The position numbers and the translations under genes were made by a program. The notes beneath the pieces were generated by a model that saw only the letters and a program-made list of their open reading frames with translations, had not been told where the DNA came from and did not search any database. DNA of 5,841 bases from Clostridia bacterium (GTDB lineage: Bacteria > Bacillota > Clostridia > Oscillospirales > CAG-382). Shown in pieces: positions 5,585 to 5,841 of this stretch. The first letter of the stretch is position 1. Every line of letters begins with the position of its first letter. The stretch covers positions 1 through 5,841 of the forward strand of contig JAGADB010000024.1 in assembly GCA_017613815.1 (NCBI GenBank), in the 5' to 3' direction.

Positions 5585-5841
5585 ATCCTTTTTTCCGGCG
5601 CACAATCATGCTTTTGAGCTCGGAAACAGCGTCGTGCAGATTGCCGACGCGGTCTATGAGCCCGATTTCCACCGCTTTTACACCGTCTATGACCGTTCCC
5701 ACGTCCGAGGCTATCTCGTCGGTTTTCATAATGAGCTCGTTTATCGTGGATTTGTCGGCCCTTGAATTTTTCACGATAAAATCCGTTATCCTCTCCTGCA
5801 TTCTGAGAAAATTCGTAAAGGTCTGCGGCACGCCTATCACG
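5583..5841 (-). CDS. ClpP-family serine protease, TepA-like, C-terminal part (5' end outside the window)
   Basis: About 85 residues are visible, and the frame is open to the right edge. The GTG at 5840-5838 is taken as an internal Val codon because the family sequence clearly continues upstream. Visible features are VIGVPQTFTNFLRMQERI, then NSRADKSTINELIMKTDEIASDVGT (25-49), then the strongly conserved tail VKAVEIGLIDRVGNLHDAVSEL (54-75) and a basic RRKKG end. The AVEIGLID segment is the usual crotonase/ClpP-fold C-terminal motif seen in ClpP, TepA and SppA proteases. The IGVPQTF and DVGT context is closest to the ClpP-like TepA group of Clostridia, as I recall it. The catalytic Ser and His lie beyond the edge and cannot be checked. 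It is followed directly by its own terminator, so it is not part of the tsaB unit. Confidence 0.7.
   Translation of the reverse strand, partial: VIGVPQTFTNFLRMQERITDFIVKNSRADKSTINELIMKTDEIASDVGTVIDGVKAVEIGLIDRVGNLHDAVSELKSMIVRRKKG

Noticed and set aside
5838..5840. GTG as the true start of the ClpP-like protein
   Set aside because: The frame continues off the edge, no ribosome binding site can be seen, and an 85-residue protein would lack the catalytic part of the family.

Overview
The window reads as chromosomal DNA from a low-to-mid GC Firmicute, most likely an uncultured gut-type member of the Clostridia. This rests on the family-level look of the proteins (a GH123/DUF4091-type hydrolase, a NahK-like kinase, TsaB, Hpt, MscL and a TepA/ClpP-like protease), A-rich Shine-Dalgarno contexts, GTG and TTG starts, clean sigma-A promoters and U-tract terminators. 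I see no tRNA, rRNA, CRISPR array, insertion sequence or phage gene. The species cannot be named from the sequence alone.

Left part, plus strand (1-2489): a two-gene sugar-catabolism unit. The first gene, cut by the left edge, is an APH-fold sugar kinase resembling N-acetylhexosamine 1-kinase (NahK). Only 23 bases later a complete 549-residue DUF4091/GH123-type glycoside hydrolase starts at a GTG. It has an Asp-Glu pair where the family keeps its catalytic residues and no signal peptide. A strong hairpin terminator closes the unit. The likely logic is that the hydrolase frees an N-acetylhexosamine (GalNAc is the family precedent) inside the cell and the kinase phosphorylates it.

Middle part, plus strand (2595-3619): a single-gene transcription unit with a near-consensus promoter. 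It encodes a 300-residue polytopic membrane protein that ends in a glutamine/proline-rich tail built on an exact 30-bp direct repeat. Its codon choice differs visibly from that of the hydrolase gene. A hairpin flanked by A- and T-tracts at 3588-3611 lies between this gene and the oppositely oriented mscL and probably ends transcription from both sides.

Right part, minus strand (3625-5841): reading right to left, there is the C-terminal piece of a ClpP/TepA-like serine protease with its own terminator, then a strong promoter (TTGACT-17-TATACT) driving tsaB, hpt and mscL with gaps of 37 and 29 bases. The operon combines tRNA t6A modification, purine salvage and osmotic safety-valve functions. 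It looks like a co-expressed housekeeping group, not one pathway. The tsaB leader carries an 8-bp hairpin directly against its Shine-Dalgarno sequence.

Most of the window is ordinary. The items most worth a second look are the hydrolase-kinase pair, the membrane protein with its repeat tail and distinct codon use, and the tsaB leader hairpin.
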